Notes under the pieces: generated by a model
What the model was told of the DNA's origin: nothing
What the model saw: only the letters and a program-made list of their open reading frames with translations
The model's database searches: none
Origin: Paenibacillus fonticola DSM 21315
Lineage (GTDB): Bacteria > Bacillota > Bacilli > Paenibacillales > Paenibacillaceae
Length of the DNA: 52,223 bases
Assembly (NCBI RefSeq): GCF_000381905.1
Contig: NZ_KB907283.1
Coordinates: 1-52,223 of the forward strand
Direction of reading: 5' to 3'
Part shown: one piece after another, positions 1-8,400 of the stretch
How positions within the stretch are numbered: the first letter of the stretch is position 1
Layout of the letters: each line of letters opens with the position of its first letter
Program-made: the position numbers and the translations under genes

Positions 1-365
1 AATATGCGTGATTCGTTTGCACTAGGTTTGCCAAGAACTGAACGTGCGTTTCTAGCTTGCAAAAGCTCTCCTTGACGAAGGCATAACATGTGGTACCCAA
101 CCCACGGATAGCAGCGTGCCGACCGTCGCTCGCATTTTTGCTCTCGCGCCACGTGCTCAGGCAGAAAAAATAGAGGGTTTGACAAAAACGTTCATAGCAA
201 CGAATCTCAGACACTCTATTTGCGGTTTATCCTCTGTTTGGAGCAGTAGAGACTGAAATAACGTTACCCAGCTTCGTTACATTTTGAGAAGGGTTATTTT
301 TACACAGATAGCGATCATCAGCTTCGTTATAAAATTTCGTTCACGTTCTGAGTCACATTTTGGCA
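1..365. repeat. Left arm of a long inverted repeat; no gene
   Basis: Bases 1-209 are an exact reverse complement of 51968-52176. Resemblance continues, with mismatches and a 50-bp gap, to about 365 (partner down to about 51756). The arm may continue to the left of the window. The arm holds the short unit CAAATAG..GATTCGTT, also seen in the other arm and, in a diverged form, near 14460. I see no credible gene here: the small open frames have no ribosome binding site and no family resemblance. Confidence 0.9.
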
Positions 366-584
366 ACAGGGGGTTATACCCCAAGAGCAAACCACCCGTT
401 GGACGGATGGTCATGATTGATATAAGAAAGTAGAAAATCCGATGCCTCCGCTTCCTTATATCGTAAGAAAAACAATCACTATATCGCAACAAAACTATCA
501 CTAGTGGCGGTCTGTCTTCCTAGAAAAAACGCCAATAGACGTTTTTCTTACGGCTATTTTTCTTATCCAGAAAATTTAGCCCCA
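366..584. other. Non-coding stretch with an AT-rich hairpin
   Basis: No gene is visible. A hairpin at about 522-549 pairs GAAAAAACG with CGTTTTTC around a short loop and continues into T-rich sequence. It could end transcription arriving from the left, but the stem is AT-rich, so this is weak. Confidence 0.35.
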
Positions 585-616
585 TTGTTTTTTAACGATC
601 ATAAAAGGTGTATAAT
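585..616 (+). promoter_or_regulatory. Candidate promoter for ytoI
   Basis: A perfect TATAAT -10 hexamer lies at 611-616. The -35 side is only a T-rich TTGTTT at 585-590 with a long 20-bp spacer, so only the -10 is convincing. The ytoI ribosome binding site follows about 27 bp downstream. Confidence 0.4.
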
Positions 617-656
617 GGATACAGAGTAGTACAGATTTGAACGGGAGGTGTAACAG

Positions 657-1994
657 TTGCAAGGGCATGAGGAAAGCGTAACGAAGCACGAACAACTGCT
701 ACAGTATATCGAAGGACTGAAAATCGGCACGAAAATTTCCGTTCGCAAGCTGGCAAAAAGCATGGGGGTCAGTGAGGGAACAGCTTATCGTGCGGTAAAG
801 GAAGCGGAAAATCTCGGGATCGTTATTACGAAAGAGCGGATCGGTACGGTGCGGGTAGAGAAGAAGCCGCGTAACATTTCGGATCAGCTGACGTTTGGCG
901 ATGTCGTAGAAATTGTGGAAGGCCACGTGCTGGGCGGGGGAGAAGGACTGGACAAGACGCTGCATAAATATGTGATCGGAGCGATGAAGATCGATGCGAT
1001 GGCCAGGTATATCGATGCAGGCAGTCTGCTCATTGTCGGGAACCGGGAGGATGCGCATTCCCTGGCACTGGAGCAGGGATCCGGCGTGCTTATTACCGGG
1101 GGCTTCGGCACAAGCCGTGAAGTTAAGGCGCTCGCTGACCGCCTTAACTTGCCGATTATTTCCTCCAGGCATGATACATTTACGGTGGCCTCGATGATTA
1201 ACAGGGCGCTGTTTGACCGTCTGATTAAGAAAAAAATTATGCTCGTAGAAGATATTATAGCGGCTAAGCCAAGGCCGAATATGCTTAAAGTGAACAGCAA
1301 TATTTCCGATTTTGACCAGTTGTCCCTGGAAACCGGGATGCAGCATTTTCCGGTCGTGGATGAATGGAACCGGGTCATCGGCATCGTCAGCCGGAGAAAT
1401 GTCGAAGAAATCGGCGGAGGTGACCACCATATTGAGAAGTGTATGGTACGCCATCCGATTACGGTCGGGCTGCAGACCTCCCTCGCTTCCGCTGCGCAAA
1501 TTATGGTGTGGGAAGGCATTGATTTCTTGCCGGTCATCGATCGCAACCGGAAGCTTGTCTCCTCCGTAACTCGAAAGGAAGTGCTGCAGGCGATGCGGGA
1601 CGCGCGCAATGAGCCGCAGCTTGGAGAGACGTTCGAGCATTTGATGTGGAACGGCTTTGTAGAGGAACGGGACGATGAAGGGCGGCTGTTTTTTCATGGC
1701 ATAATTACACCGCAAATGTCGACGGATATCGGAACGATATCCCATGGGGTGCTAACCTCAATTATGACTCACGCGGCATTAAGCGCTGCGAAGGATGTCG
1801 GTGGCGGGGATTATGTGGTCGATCATTTGACGACTTATTTCGTCCACCCGGTTCAGATTGAGAATGCGATCGTCATTACTCCGGTCGTTCTGGAAACGAG
1901 CCGCCGCGCTTGTAAAATGGAAATTATTATTACCCACCAGGAGATGCTCATCTCCAAAGCCGTCATGACGCTCCAGTCGATCGACCATGCTTAG
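657..1994 (+). CDS. ytoI: YtoI-like DRTGG/CBS/hot-dog regulatory protein
   Basis: 445 residues. The TTG start is set by GGGAGGTG at 643-650, six bases upstream. Domain order: a winged-helix DNA-binding segment (about 10-65), a DRTGG domain (about 75-190, with ITGGFGTS), two CBS motifs (about 195-310, including HFPVVDEWNRVIGIVS and DFLPVIDRNRKLVSSV), and a C-terminal hot-dog (thioesterase-like) domain (about 325-440, with VDHLTTYFVHPV). This is the arrangement of Bacillus YtoI, whose ligand and target are not known to me. CBS pairs commonly sense adenine nucleotides, and the hot-dog fold suggests an acyl-CoA ligand; both are inference. It starts the conserved ytoI-ytpI-ytrIH-dnaE block. A convergent terminator separates it from ytpI. 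Confidence 0.88.
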   Translation: MQGHEESVTKHEQLLQYIEGLKIGTKISVRKLAKSMGVSEGTAYRAVKEAENLGIVITKERIGTVRVEKKPRNISDQLTFGDVVEIVEGHVLGGGEGLDKTLHKYVIGAMKIDAMARYIDAGSLLIVGNREDAHSLALEQGSGVLITGGFGTSREVKALADRLNLPIISSRHDTFTVASMINRALFDRLIKKKIMLVEDIIAAKPRPNMLKVNSNISDFDQLSLETGMQHFPVVDEWNRVIGIVSRRNVEEIGGGDHHIEKCMVRHPITVGLQTSLASAAQIMVWEGIDFLPVIDRNRKLVSSVTRKEVLQAMRDARNEPQLGETFEHLMWNGFVEERDDEGRLFFHGIITPQMSTDIGTISHGVLTSIMTHAALSAAKDVGGGDYVVDHLTTYFVHPVQIENAIVITPVVLETSRRACKMEIIITHQEMLISKAVMTLQSIDHA

Positions 1995-2027
1995 TTTGCG
2001 TCCGGTTTCGGCTCGCTGCGTACTAAG

Positions 2028-2201
2028 ACGAGAAGAGACGAGAAGAGACGAGAAGAGCAGAGCAGAGCGAGAGTGGGATAAGAACGAAAAGGTAAAGGTA
2101 AAGATTAAGATAAAGGCAATAGTTAATTGGGAACGGGAGCAAGAACTTGAGCAAGAACAGGAGCAAAAAAAGCAGCAGGAACAAGTACAGGTGCAGGGCC
2201 G
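2028..2201 (+). repeat. Purine-rich low-complexity tract
   Basis: Starts with a tandem 10-mer (AGACGAGAAG-like, about three copies), then GAGCAAGAACAG-like and AAGGTAAAGGTAAAG-like repeats on the + strand. Translation gives only K/E/Q repeats, so I treat it as non-coding. Almost no pyrimidine runs occur. A similar tract lies at 51600-51755 beside the other inverted-repeat arm. The rest of 1995-2339 holds only the terminator below. Confidence 0.75.
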
Positions 2202-2277
2202 ATAATAGTAATGGGTATGAGTGCAATTAAGGAAATAGGGATGGGGATCATGCAACAGAATTATTGGCGATAAACAG

Positions 2278-2324
2278 AAAAGGACAGTTTCCTGGCGTTT
2301 TATACGCAGGAATGTCCTTTTTTT
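2278..2324. terminator. Bidirectional terminator between ytoI and ytpI
   Basis: AAAGGACA at 2279-2286 pairs with TGTCCTTT at 2313-2320, and TTCCTG at 2289-2294 pairs with CAGGAA at 2307-2312. A run of seven T follows on the + strand. The A-rich left side can serve the opposite strand. The position between two convergent genes fits. Confidence 0.85.
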
Positions 2325-2339
2325 CGTTATCATCTTTGC

Positions 2340-2651
2340 TTATGATTTATTAGATTCCGTCTTGTGACGTGCCCATAGTCCGAGATTGCGTATACCAGCA
2401 AAAATATTAAAAGCACCCAGCACCATAAACAGTGCGCCGATGACGACACGGATAGATGAACCGCTAAATATGAACATCTGGATTATAGCGAGAATAAGCA
2501 GCATACTGCCCATGCTAATATTCATTTTGGCCGAGGAGAGTCCGCGGACTTTGCCATCCAGGGAACGCCTGGATTTAATGCTGAAAAACACGGAAAAAAT
2601 GCAAGAAATGATGAGTCCGGCATACAACACATACTGAATGCTTTCAATCAT
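2340..2651 (-). CDS. ytpI: YtpI-like small membrane protein
   Basis: 103 residues from ATG at 2651; a GTG at 2675 would add eight residues. AAAGGAG lies upstream of the ATG but with a long spacer (13 nt), so the start is not certain. Three hydrophobic segments are visible: near the N-terminus (VLYAGLIISCIFSVFF), in the middle (GSMLLILAIIQMFIF) and after it (VVIGALFMVLGAFNIFAGI). It matches the YtpI family in length and in its place between ytoI and ytrI. Function unknown. In Bacillus, nrnA (ytqI) follows ytpI; here the slot holds only repeat-like DNA. Confidence 0.75.
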   Translation of the reverse strand: MIESIQYVLYAGLIISCIFSVFFSIKSRRSLDGKVRGLSSAKMNISMGSMLLILAIIQMFIFSGSSIRVVIGALFMVLGAFNIFAGIRNLGLWARHKTESNKS

Positions 2652-2815
2652 GGAACGGGAACAGCTCCTTTTCACAATAAGCTTGAAATTTTAAGGAAAA
2701 ACATAGCTATTTGTAAGCAATATCATGGAAAATCGCTAATATCAAACTATGCAATATTATTGTATACGTATCGTCTTGAAAAGTCAGCCCCTCATGTCCA
2801 GTCCCTAAACGTGCT

Positions 2816-2930
2816 CTTGATATGACTCCAGATATGACTTCAGATATCCAGTTCTTGATATAACACCAGATATCCGGTTCCTGATATGACTTCAGTTACA
2901 CAGCCCCCGAAATGACTCCCACATCCAGAT
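2816..2930. repeat. Degenerate short direct repeats
   Basis: Repeats of GATATGACTTCAG and CCAGATATCCGGTTC type occur about five times in various orders. No coding potential is seen. The tract fills the gap between ytpI and ytrI. Confidence 0.6.
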
Positions 2931-2947
2931 TCTGAAGGCATCCGGTG

Positions 2948-3445
2948 TCAGCTTCTGACATAGGGGCGCATTTCTATCCATACCTGCAATACCCCTTCAC
3001 TAACGAGCATCGTTTTAATCTGAATGGTGTATTCCTTCTCACGTACGGCATAAATCTTCCGGTTCAGCAGAGTACGGGCCATCTTTCCGTCCGAGTCAAT
3101 CTCGAAAATATTTCTGCCGCGCAGCACCTCGAGCTCCTCATGCAGCTGCTGGACGACCTCCTTTACGGCGAGTGAATCGAGCGGAGGGTCCCGTTCTTCG
3201 ACACGAATTTTGATTTCTTTGATCACAGTGGATCTTTTATTGTATTTTTTCAGCGTTTTGTTATCTTCTTCTGCTTGATAAAGTTGAATTTGCAAATCCT
3301 TGTTCTGAATCCAGAGCGTATTGTAGCTGGTTTGATAAACGACGTTATATATGATACTTCCGATAACCATACCGAGAATGAATACCGCCGTCAACTGCAT
3401 GAATCTTCTAAACTGCTGGGCCGTCGGCCAACGGATCGGGCTCAT
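2948..3445 (-). CDS. ytrI: YtrI-like sporulation membrane protein
   Basis: 165 residues from ATG at 3445, which overlaps the ytrH stop as ATGA; GGAGG lies nine bases upstream. An ATG at 3463 would add six residues but lacks its own clear ribosome site. One N-terminal membrane segment (about 15-35, LTAVFILGMVIGSIIY), then a coiled-coil-like region rich in K/E/Q (about 45-110), then a small C-terminal domain. In Bacillus, YtrH and YtrI are needed for efficient sporulation and belong to the mother-cell sigma-E regulon. The overlap and the shared upstream sigma-E-like promoter support one transcript with ytrH. Confidence 0.82.
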   Translation of the reverse strand: MSPIRWPTAQQFRRFMQLTAVFILGMVIGSIIYNVVYQTSYNTLWIQNKDLQIQLYQAEEDNKTLKKYNKRSTVIKEIKIRVEERDPPLDSLAVKEVVQQLHEELEVLRGRNIFEIDSDGKMARTLLNRKIYAVREKEYTIQIKTMLVSEGVLQVWIEMRPYVRS

Positions 3446-3771
3446 CCCCGGCTGCCTCCACACATCCAGCGCACCAGTTCCGAACCCATATGCGCCCCTA
3501 TAAAGGCGAATAACAAATATAGAATCTGTTTGATCGCCGGCGACAGGTTCCCGTCAAAAAAATTGCTCTCGATAACCCGCATCGGATCGATCGTTCCCCC
3601 AACCGCTGCAGCAAGCGCCCAAATTTTGATCCGATCCGCAACGTCCAGCATCGTTTGGGTGGGCGGCTGGAGGGACAGGACGGCTCCAATCCCCCCGACC
3701 AAAGCTCCGCCCAGTACAATGCCGAAAGCGATAAAGAAGTCCATTACCGCTTTTGTCAGAAACGTGCTCAT
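3442..3771 (-). CDS. ytrH: YtrH-like sporulation membrane protein
   Basis: 109 residues with AGAGGAG upstream of the ATG. Three hydrophobic stretches are visible (FFIAFGIVLGGALVGGIGAV; WALAAAVGGTI; ILYLLFAFIGAHMG). It matches Bacillus YtrH in length and in its fixed pairing with ytrI. Its stop overlaps the ytrI start by four bases, so translation is probably coupled. It is divergent from dnaE across a 223-bp gap that carries a sigma-E-type promoter and a repeat remnant. Confidence 0.85.
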   Translation of the reverse strand: MSTFLTKAVMDFFIAFGIVLGGALVGGIGAVLSLQPPTQTMLDVADRIKIWALAAAVGGTIDPMRVIESNFFDGNLSPAIKQILYLLFAFIGAHMGSELVRWMCGGSRG

Positions 3772-3843
3772 GCTTCAATTTCTCCTCTCTTACGGCCAGC
3801 ATTTATGAATGGCAAGCTTTGCTGCCGCTTGTCCTTCTTTACC

Positions 3844-3873
3844 ATTGTATGGGCGCCTACCAGTCTTATATGA
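3844..3873 (-). promoter_or_regulatory. Sigma-E-type promoter for ytrHI
   Basis: On the minus strand the -10 reads CATACAAT (3851-3844), an exact match to the sigma-E -10 consensus. The -35 reads TCATATA (3873-3867), with a 15-bp spacer. It lies 73 bp before the ytrH start. This agrees with the known sigma-E control of ytrHI in Bacillus. Confidence 0.75.
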
Positions 3874-3886
3874 TAAAATATTTATA

Positions 3887-3947
3887 GAGGTAGTTAAAAA
3901 AAACACCTTTTGATCACGAAGCGAATCGGGAAGTGACTCGGCGTCAA
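3887..3947 (+). repeat. Remnant of the polA-mutM palindromic element
   Basis: The block CTTTTGATCACGAAG followed by CGGGAAGTGACTCGGCGTC matches the first about 60 bp of the units at 38431 and 38615, including a decayed GAGGAAGTTCAAAAA start. Only the 5-prime part of the unit is present. Confidence 0.8.
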
Positions 3948-3994
3948 GTTTATTGATATATATAGTTTGATTGTCTTGGAAAGGAAGGAGACGC

Positions 3995-6900
3995 ATGGAC
4001 GAATTTGTTCATTTGCACGTGCATAGCGAGTACAGTCTGCTGGATGGTGCCGCCAGACTTCAAGAATTAGTTGCCAAAGCGGCCGGCTTCGGGATGAAGG
4101 CGCTTGCGCTTACCGACCATGGAGTCATGTACGGGGCGGTTCCTTTTTACAAATATTGCAAGGCAAACGGCATCAAACCGATTATCGGATGTGAAATGTA
4201 TTTTACAGCAGGCTCGCGCAAGGAGCGGGGAACAAGGCAGGATCAGCCGATCCATCATTTGATTCTGCTTGCCAAGAACGAGACGGGCTACCGGAATCTT
4301 ATGAAGCTGTCCTCGATCGGCCACCTTGAGGGCTTCCACTATAAACCCCGCATTGATTGGGAGGTGCTTGAAAGGCATAGCGAAGGGCTTGTATGCCTCA
4401 GCGCCTGCCTAGGGGGGGAAGTGCCGCAGCACCTGCTGCATGGACGGTATAATGAGGCCCGGAAGGCTGCACAGCGTTATCAGTCAGTCTTTGGCGATGA
4501 CTTTTATATTGAGCTGCAGGATCATGGCATTCCGGAGCAGAAAAAAGTGCTCCCCGAGCTGATCAAGCTTGCCGGAGAACTTAATGTTCAATTAGTCGCG
4601 ACAAATGATGTGCATTATTTAGAAAAAGAGGATGCAGAGGTACAGGATGTACTTATTTGCATCGGCACCGGCAAAACGGTCGAAGATGAGGAACGACTAC
4701 AAATTCCAACCGATCAGCTGTATTTAAAAAGCGGCGCAGAAATGGCGGCGCTGTTCCCTTATGCAGCTGAAGCCGTAGCAAATACGGCCGTCATTGCGGA
4801 CAAGTGCAATCTTGAACTGCAATTTGGACGGCACATTTTACCAGCCTATAGGCCCATTCCGGAAGGGATGAGCGCCGAAGCTTATCTCGCCTCGCTATGC
4901 GAGCGAGGGCTGGAGGAGAGGTATGGGCATCTTGAAATTTGGCAGCAGGAGCATACGAGAGAGCCGCTGAAACAGAGGTTAAATTATGAGTTGAGTGTTA
5001 TCGGCAATATGGGCTTCGCGGATTATTTCCTGATCGTCTGGGACTTCATCGCCTATGCCCACCGGCAAGGTATTGCTACAGGCCCGGGGCGCGGTTCCTC
5101 GGCGGGCAGCCTCGTCGCTTATGTGCTCAACATTACGGATGTCGATCCGATGAAATACAATCTCCTGTTTGAGCGGTTTTTGAACCCGGAGCGGGTGACG
5201 ATGCCGGATATCGATATCGATTTCAGCGATGAGCGGCGGGATGAGGTCATTGTCTACGTGGCGGAAAAATATGGTGCCGAACATGTAGCGCAAATTATAA
5301 CTTTCGGAACGATGGCGGCCAGAGCGGCGGTACGGGATGTGGGACGTGTGTTGAACGTCCCCTTCGGCGAAGTGGACAAAGTAGCGAAGCTTATCCCTGG
5401 CAGCCTGGGCATGACGATCGAGCGGGCGATGAAGGAAAGCCCTGATCTGAAGGGGCTCTATGAGTCGCAGCAGCGTGTTCAAGGCCTCTTGGACATGGCG
5501 CGGAAGGTAGAAGGAATGCCGCGCCACGCCTCCACCCACGCGGCTGGCGTCGTCATTTCCCGCGATCCGTTGACGGACACGGTTCCGCTGCAAGCGGGGG
5601 GGGAAGGTACGCCGCTTACCCAGTACTCGATGGAGCATTTAGAATCGGTCGGCCTGCTGAAAATGGATTTTCTCGGGCTGCGGACGCTTTCTATTATCGA
5701 GCGATGCATGAACTGGATTCGGGAGCAGGATGGGGAAGCCCCCGATTTTCGCCATATTCCGGATGATGATCCGGCAACTTACGAAATGCTGGGCAGAGGA
5801 GAGACTACCGGTGTGTTCCAGCTGGAGTCGGCGGGAATGAGACGGGTACTGAAAGATCTGAAGCCCTCCGCGTTTGAGGACATTATTTCGGTTCTTGCCC
5901 TTTACCGTCCAGGTCCGATGGAATTTATTCCGAAATTTATCGCAGGCAAGCACGGCCAGATTACCGTGGAATATCCGCACCCGGATTTGACGCCGATTTT
6001 GCAGGATACGTACGGCATTATCGTCTATCAGGAACAAATTATGCAAATTGCCTCGAAAATGGCTGGATTTTCGCTCGGTGAGGCCGATTTGCTGCGGCGC
6101 GCTGTGTCGAAGAAAAAGCGCGAGGTGCTGGACGAAGAGAGAGGCCATTTTGTGGCGGGAAGCCTGACTCAGGGGTATGAAGCGGAGGATGCGAACGCAG
6201 TTTATGATATGATTGTGCGCTTTGCCGACTACGGATTTCCCCGGGCGCATGCTGCGGCCTATGGAGTGTTGGCATTTCAGACCGCCTATTTGAAAGCCCA
6301 TTACCCGGTTCATTTCATGGCGTCGATGCTAACAGCAGTTATGGGCAGCCACCGCAAGGTCGCTGAATATATTGTCGAGTGCCGTCGGATGGGGATTACC
6401 GTACTGCCGCCTGATGTCAATGAGAGCGGCGTCTTGTTTACTCCTCGTTTGCTGAAAATACCGCGTGAAGCAGTGCATCAAGGTGCGGCTGAAGCGAATT
6501 TAGAGTCAATTGAAGAGTCCCTTGCGTACTCTTTTGCAGACTCTCTCGCAGGATCTTTTGACGAGTCCGATATCAGGATTACTGATCTAGGAAGTACTGA
6601 TCTAGGGAATGCTGATATTGGAAGTTCCGATCTAGGAAATGGTGCTATAGGGAATGCTTTGAAGGAGGATGGAGCAGCGTTTTTTCATGACTCTCATAGC
6701 ACATCTTCCGCCTCTGCTGCTATAGAAGATGGCGGTGTTGTCCAAGGGGTTATCAGGTTCGGCCTGGCGGCGATCAAAAATGTCGGTATCCAGGCGATGG
6801 ATAGTATTTTGCGCGAAAGGAAAGAGCGCCCATTCGACAGTTTGCTCGATTTTTGTCGACGAGTTGATTTGCGGACGTGCAATAAACGGGTCATTGAATC

Positions 6901-7927
6901 GCTTATTCAGGGCGGAGCCTTCGATTCGCTGCCGGGCCACCGTGCGCAACTGCTTGCCATGCTGGACGAAACGGTGGAAGCGGCGCTGAAATGGCGCAAG
7001 GAGCGCGAGGATTTGCAGATCCAGCTGTTCGATTTTGTGGAGACGCCGAACTGGGATATCGCCTATCCGGAAATTCCGCCGTTTAGTGCGGGACAGCAGC
7101 TGGATTTGGAGCGGGAACTGCTCGGCTTGTACTTATCCGGTCATCCGCTGGATGATTATGACGAACTGCTTGCCGGCGAGGGCATCGATCGGCTGATGGA
7201 ACTGGCCGAAAGTGCTGATGGCAGCAAGACGATTGTAGCCGGAATGGTCGTTTCGGTGAAGACGATCACGACGAAGCAGGGCAAGGCGATGGCCTTCATG
7301 GAGCTGGAGGATCAGATCGAGCGCTGTGAAGTCGTGCTGTTCCCGGAAGTGTGGCGCCGCAGCGGAGAATTCGTCGCCAAAGGCGCGCTCCTCGCGCTGC
7401 GCGCGACCGTCCAGCAGCAGGACGAAGGCTTCAAGCTGCTGGCGGACGAGCTCGCGCCGCTTAGCGCCGCGAGCCTCGCGCAGCTTCGGCGCAGCCGCGG
7501 GGCATCCCCCCGCGGCGCGGGCGGGGCCTCGGCGCAGCCGAAGCCTGCAGCCCGGCGCGCGGGCGACGCCGCTATGGCGGCGTCACCCCGCACGGCTGCA
7601 GCGCAGCGCAGCGAGGCCCCGGGGGCTGCGCCGTACCGGCCGCAGCCCGAAGCCCGGGCGGCCGCGCCTGAGGCCGGCGCCCGCATTGCGAAGACGCCAG
7701 CGCAGCGCGTCTTCATCAAGATCACGGCGGCGGCGGAGAACGCCCACCTGCTGGAGAAGCTGAAGCAGCTGCTCCAGCTTCATCCAGGCCCTATGGGCAC
7801 CGTGCTCTACTATGAGAGTACGGGCAAGCTGCTGGCGCTGAATGAGCGCTATAGCATTAAGCCCTCTCCAGAGCTGTTTCAGCAGATGGAGGACATGCTC
7901 GGTTCCGGGACAGTGAAGGTGAAGTAG
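3995..7927 (+). CDS. dnaE: DNA polymerase III subunit alpha (DnaE)
   Basis: 1310 residues from ATG at 3995, four bases after AAGGAAGGAG. Replicative polymerase; in Bacillus, DnaE extends RNA primers on the lagging strand and PolC takes over. Domain order: PHP domain (FVHLHVHSEYSLLDG at the N-terminus), palm with catalytic PDIDIDF at about 404-410 and a third Asp at 558 (MDF), fingers (FPRAHAAAYG), helix-hairpin-helix region, OB fold (about 1070-1150) and C-terminal domain. It is clearly longer than the roughly 1115 residues of Bacillus DnaE. The excess is mostly two insertions: about 100 residues of repeat-like sequence at 818-919, and a very GC-rich Ala/Arg/Pro linker at about 1157-1233. The reading frame stays open through both. 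Confidence 0.97.
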   Translation: MDEFVHLHVHSEYSLLDGAARLQELVAKAAGFGMKALALTDHGVMYGAVPFYKYCKANGIKPIIGCEMYFTAGSRKERGTRQDQPIHHLILLAKNETGYRNLMKLSSIGHLEGFHYKPRIDWEVLERHSEGLVCLSACLGGEVPQHLLHGRYNEARKAAQRYQSVFGDDFYIELQDHGIPEQKKVLPELIKLAGELNVQLVATNDVHYLEKEDAEVQDVLICIGTGKTVEDEERLQIPTDQLYLKSGAEMAALFPYAAEAVANTAVIADKCNLELQFGRHILPAYRPIPEGMSAEAYLASLCERGLEERYGHLEIWQQEHTREPLKQRLNYELSVIGNMGFADYFLIVWDFIAYAHRQGIATGPGRGSSAGSLVAYVLNITDVDPMKYNLLFERFLNPERVTMPDIDIDFSDERRDEVIVYVAEKYGAEHVAQIITFGTMAARAAVRDVGRVLNVPFGEVDKVAKLIPGSLGMTIERAMKESPDLKGLYESQQRVQGLLDMARKVEGMPRHASTHAAGVVISRDPLTDTVPLQAGGEGTPLTQYSMEHLESVGLLKMDFLGLRTLSIIERCMNWIREQDGEAPDFRHIPDDDPATYEMLGRGETTGVFQLESAGMRRVLKDLKPSAFEDIISVLALYRPGPMEFIPKFIAGKHGQITVEYPHPDLTPILQDTYGIIVYQEQIMQIASKMAGFSLGEADLLRRAVSKKKREVLDEERGHFVAGSLTQGYEAEDANAVYDMIVRFADYGFPRAHAAAYGVLAFQTAYLKAHYPVHFMASMLTAVMGSHRKVAEYIVECRRMGITVLPPDVNESGVLFTPRLLKIPREAVHQGAAEANLESIEESLAYSFADSLAGSFDESDIRITDLGSTDLGNADIGSSDLGNGAIGNALKEDGAAFFHDSHSTSSASAAIEDGGVVQGVIRFGLAAIKNVGIQAMDSILRERKERPFDSLLDFCRRVDLRTCNKRVIESLIQGGAFDSLPGHRAQLLAMLDETVEAALKWRKEREDLQIQLFDFVETPNWDIAYPEIPPFSAGQQLDLERELLGLYLSGHPLDDYDELLAGEGIDRLMELAESADGSKTIVAGMVVSVKTITTKQGKAMAFMELEDQIERCEVVLFPEVWRRSGEFVAKGALLALRATVQQQDEGFKLLADELAPLSAASLAQLRRSRGASPRGAGGASAQPKPAARRAGDAAMAASPRTAAAQRSEAPGAAPYRPQPEARAAAPEAGARIAKTPAQRVFIKITAAAENAHLLEKLKQLLQLHPGPMGTVLYYESTGKLLALNERYSIKPSPELFQQMEDMLGSGTVKVK

Positions 7928-7992
7928 ACCAATAGCAATCGATAAGCGGCATTAACCGACATTAACCGTAATTAACCGTCATTAATCGGGAG

Positions 7993-8042
7993 GGCTGTAT
8001 TCCATCGCACTTGGAATATGGCCTTCTTCGTATTCGTTTTTT
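7993..8042 (+). terminator. Candidate dnaE terminator
   Basis: GGCTGTATTCCA (7993-8004) pairs with TGGAATATGGCC (8012-8023), with G-T wobbles. A T run comes late, at 8037-8042, so termination may be weak. Just upstream, 7953-7986 repeats ATTAACCG three to four times. Confidence 0.5.
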
Positions 8043-8247
8043 AATAGAGTGTTTACGAACATTTTTAGAGACTCCCGCATAAACTTAGGAACACCAATAC
8101 AAACATTGTCCAAAATCATTGTCTATAAAATTTTTCAAATAGAGGCAGCGCAAGCTTAGTGGCAAACGCAAGCTGAACAGGTTGTGCAGGAAGCCTGCAT
8201 AAGGCTCTATAGGCGACGAATTGGCTCTAAGGCTGTTTGCTACTCAT

Positions 8248-8325
8248 CAGGCGTCAAAAGCGGTCTGGGAGCAAGCCAGAGGGTCTAGCCAGGCATCAAA
8301 GGCAGTCTGGGAGCAAACCAGGACC
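8248..8325 (+). repeat. Two copies of a 42-bp direct repeat
   Basis: Copies start at 8248 and 8290 and share CAGGC.TCAAA and GTCTGGGAGCAA.CCAG. The whole gap 7928-8400 has no other gene I can support. Confidence 0.7.
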
Positions 8326-8400
8326 TTTGTGTCAGTCATATAATGTGCGTCATGCCAATCATATGCGTCAGCTTCTTTTTGGATGCGGGAGGAGACGGGA

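Noticed and set aside
277..501. Small minus-strand open frame in the left arm
   Set aside because: Mostly inside repeat DNA, no ribosome site, no family resemblance.
699..1745. Long open frame antisense to ytoI (348 codons)
   Set aside because: It is the reverse of a gene with clear DRTGG, CBS and hot-dog domains; His/Arg-rich translation without motifs.
1987..2205. Glu/Lys/Gln-rich frame after ytoI
   Set aside because: Pure translation of the purine-rich low-complexity tract.
7326..7763. Open frames on both strands over the GC-rich part of dnaE
   Set aside because: GC-rich DNA lacks stop codons in several frames; the dnaE frame is the only one with conserved motifs on both sides.
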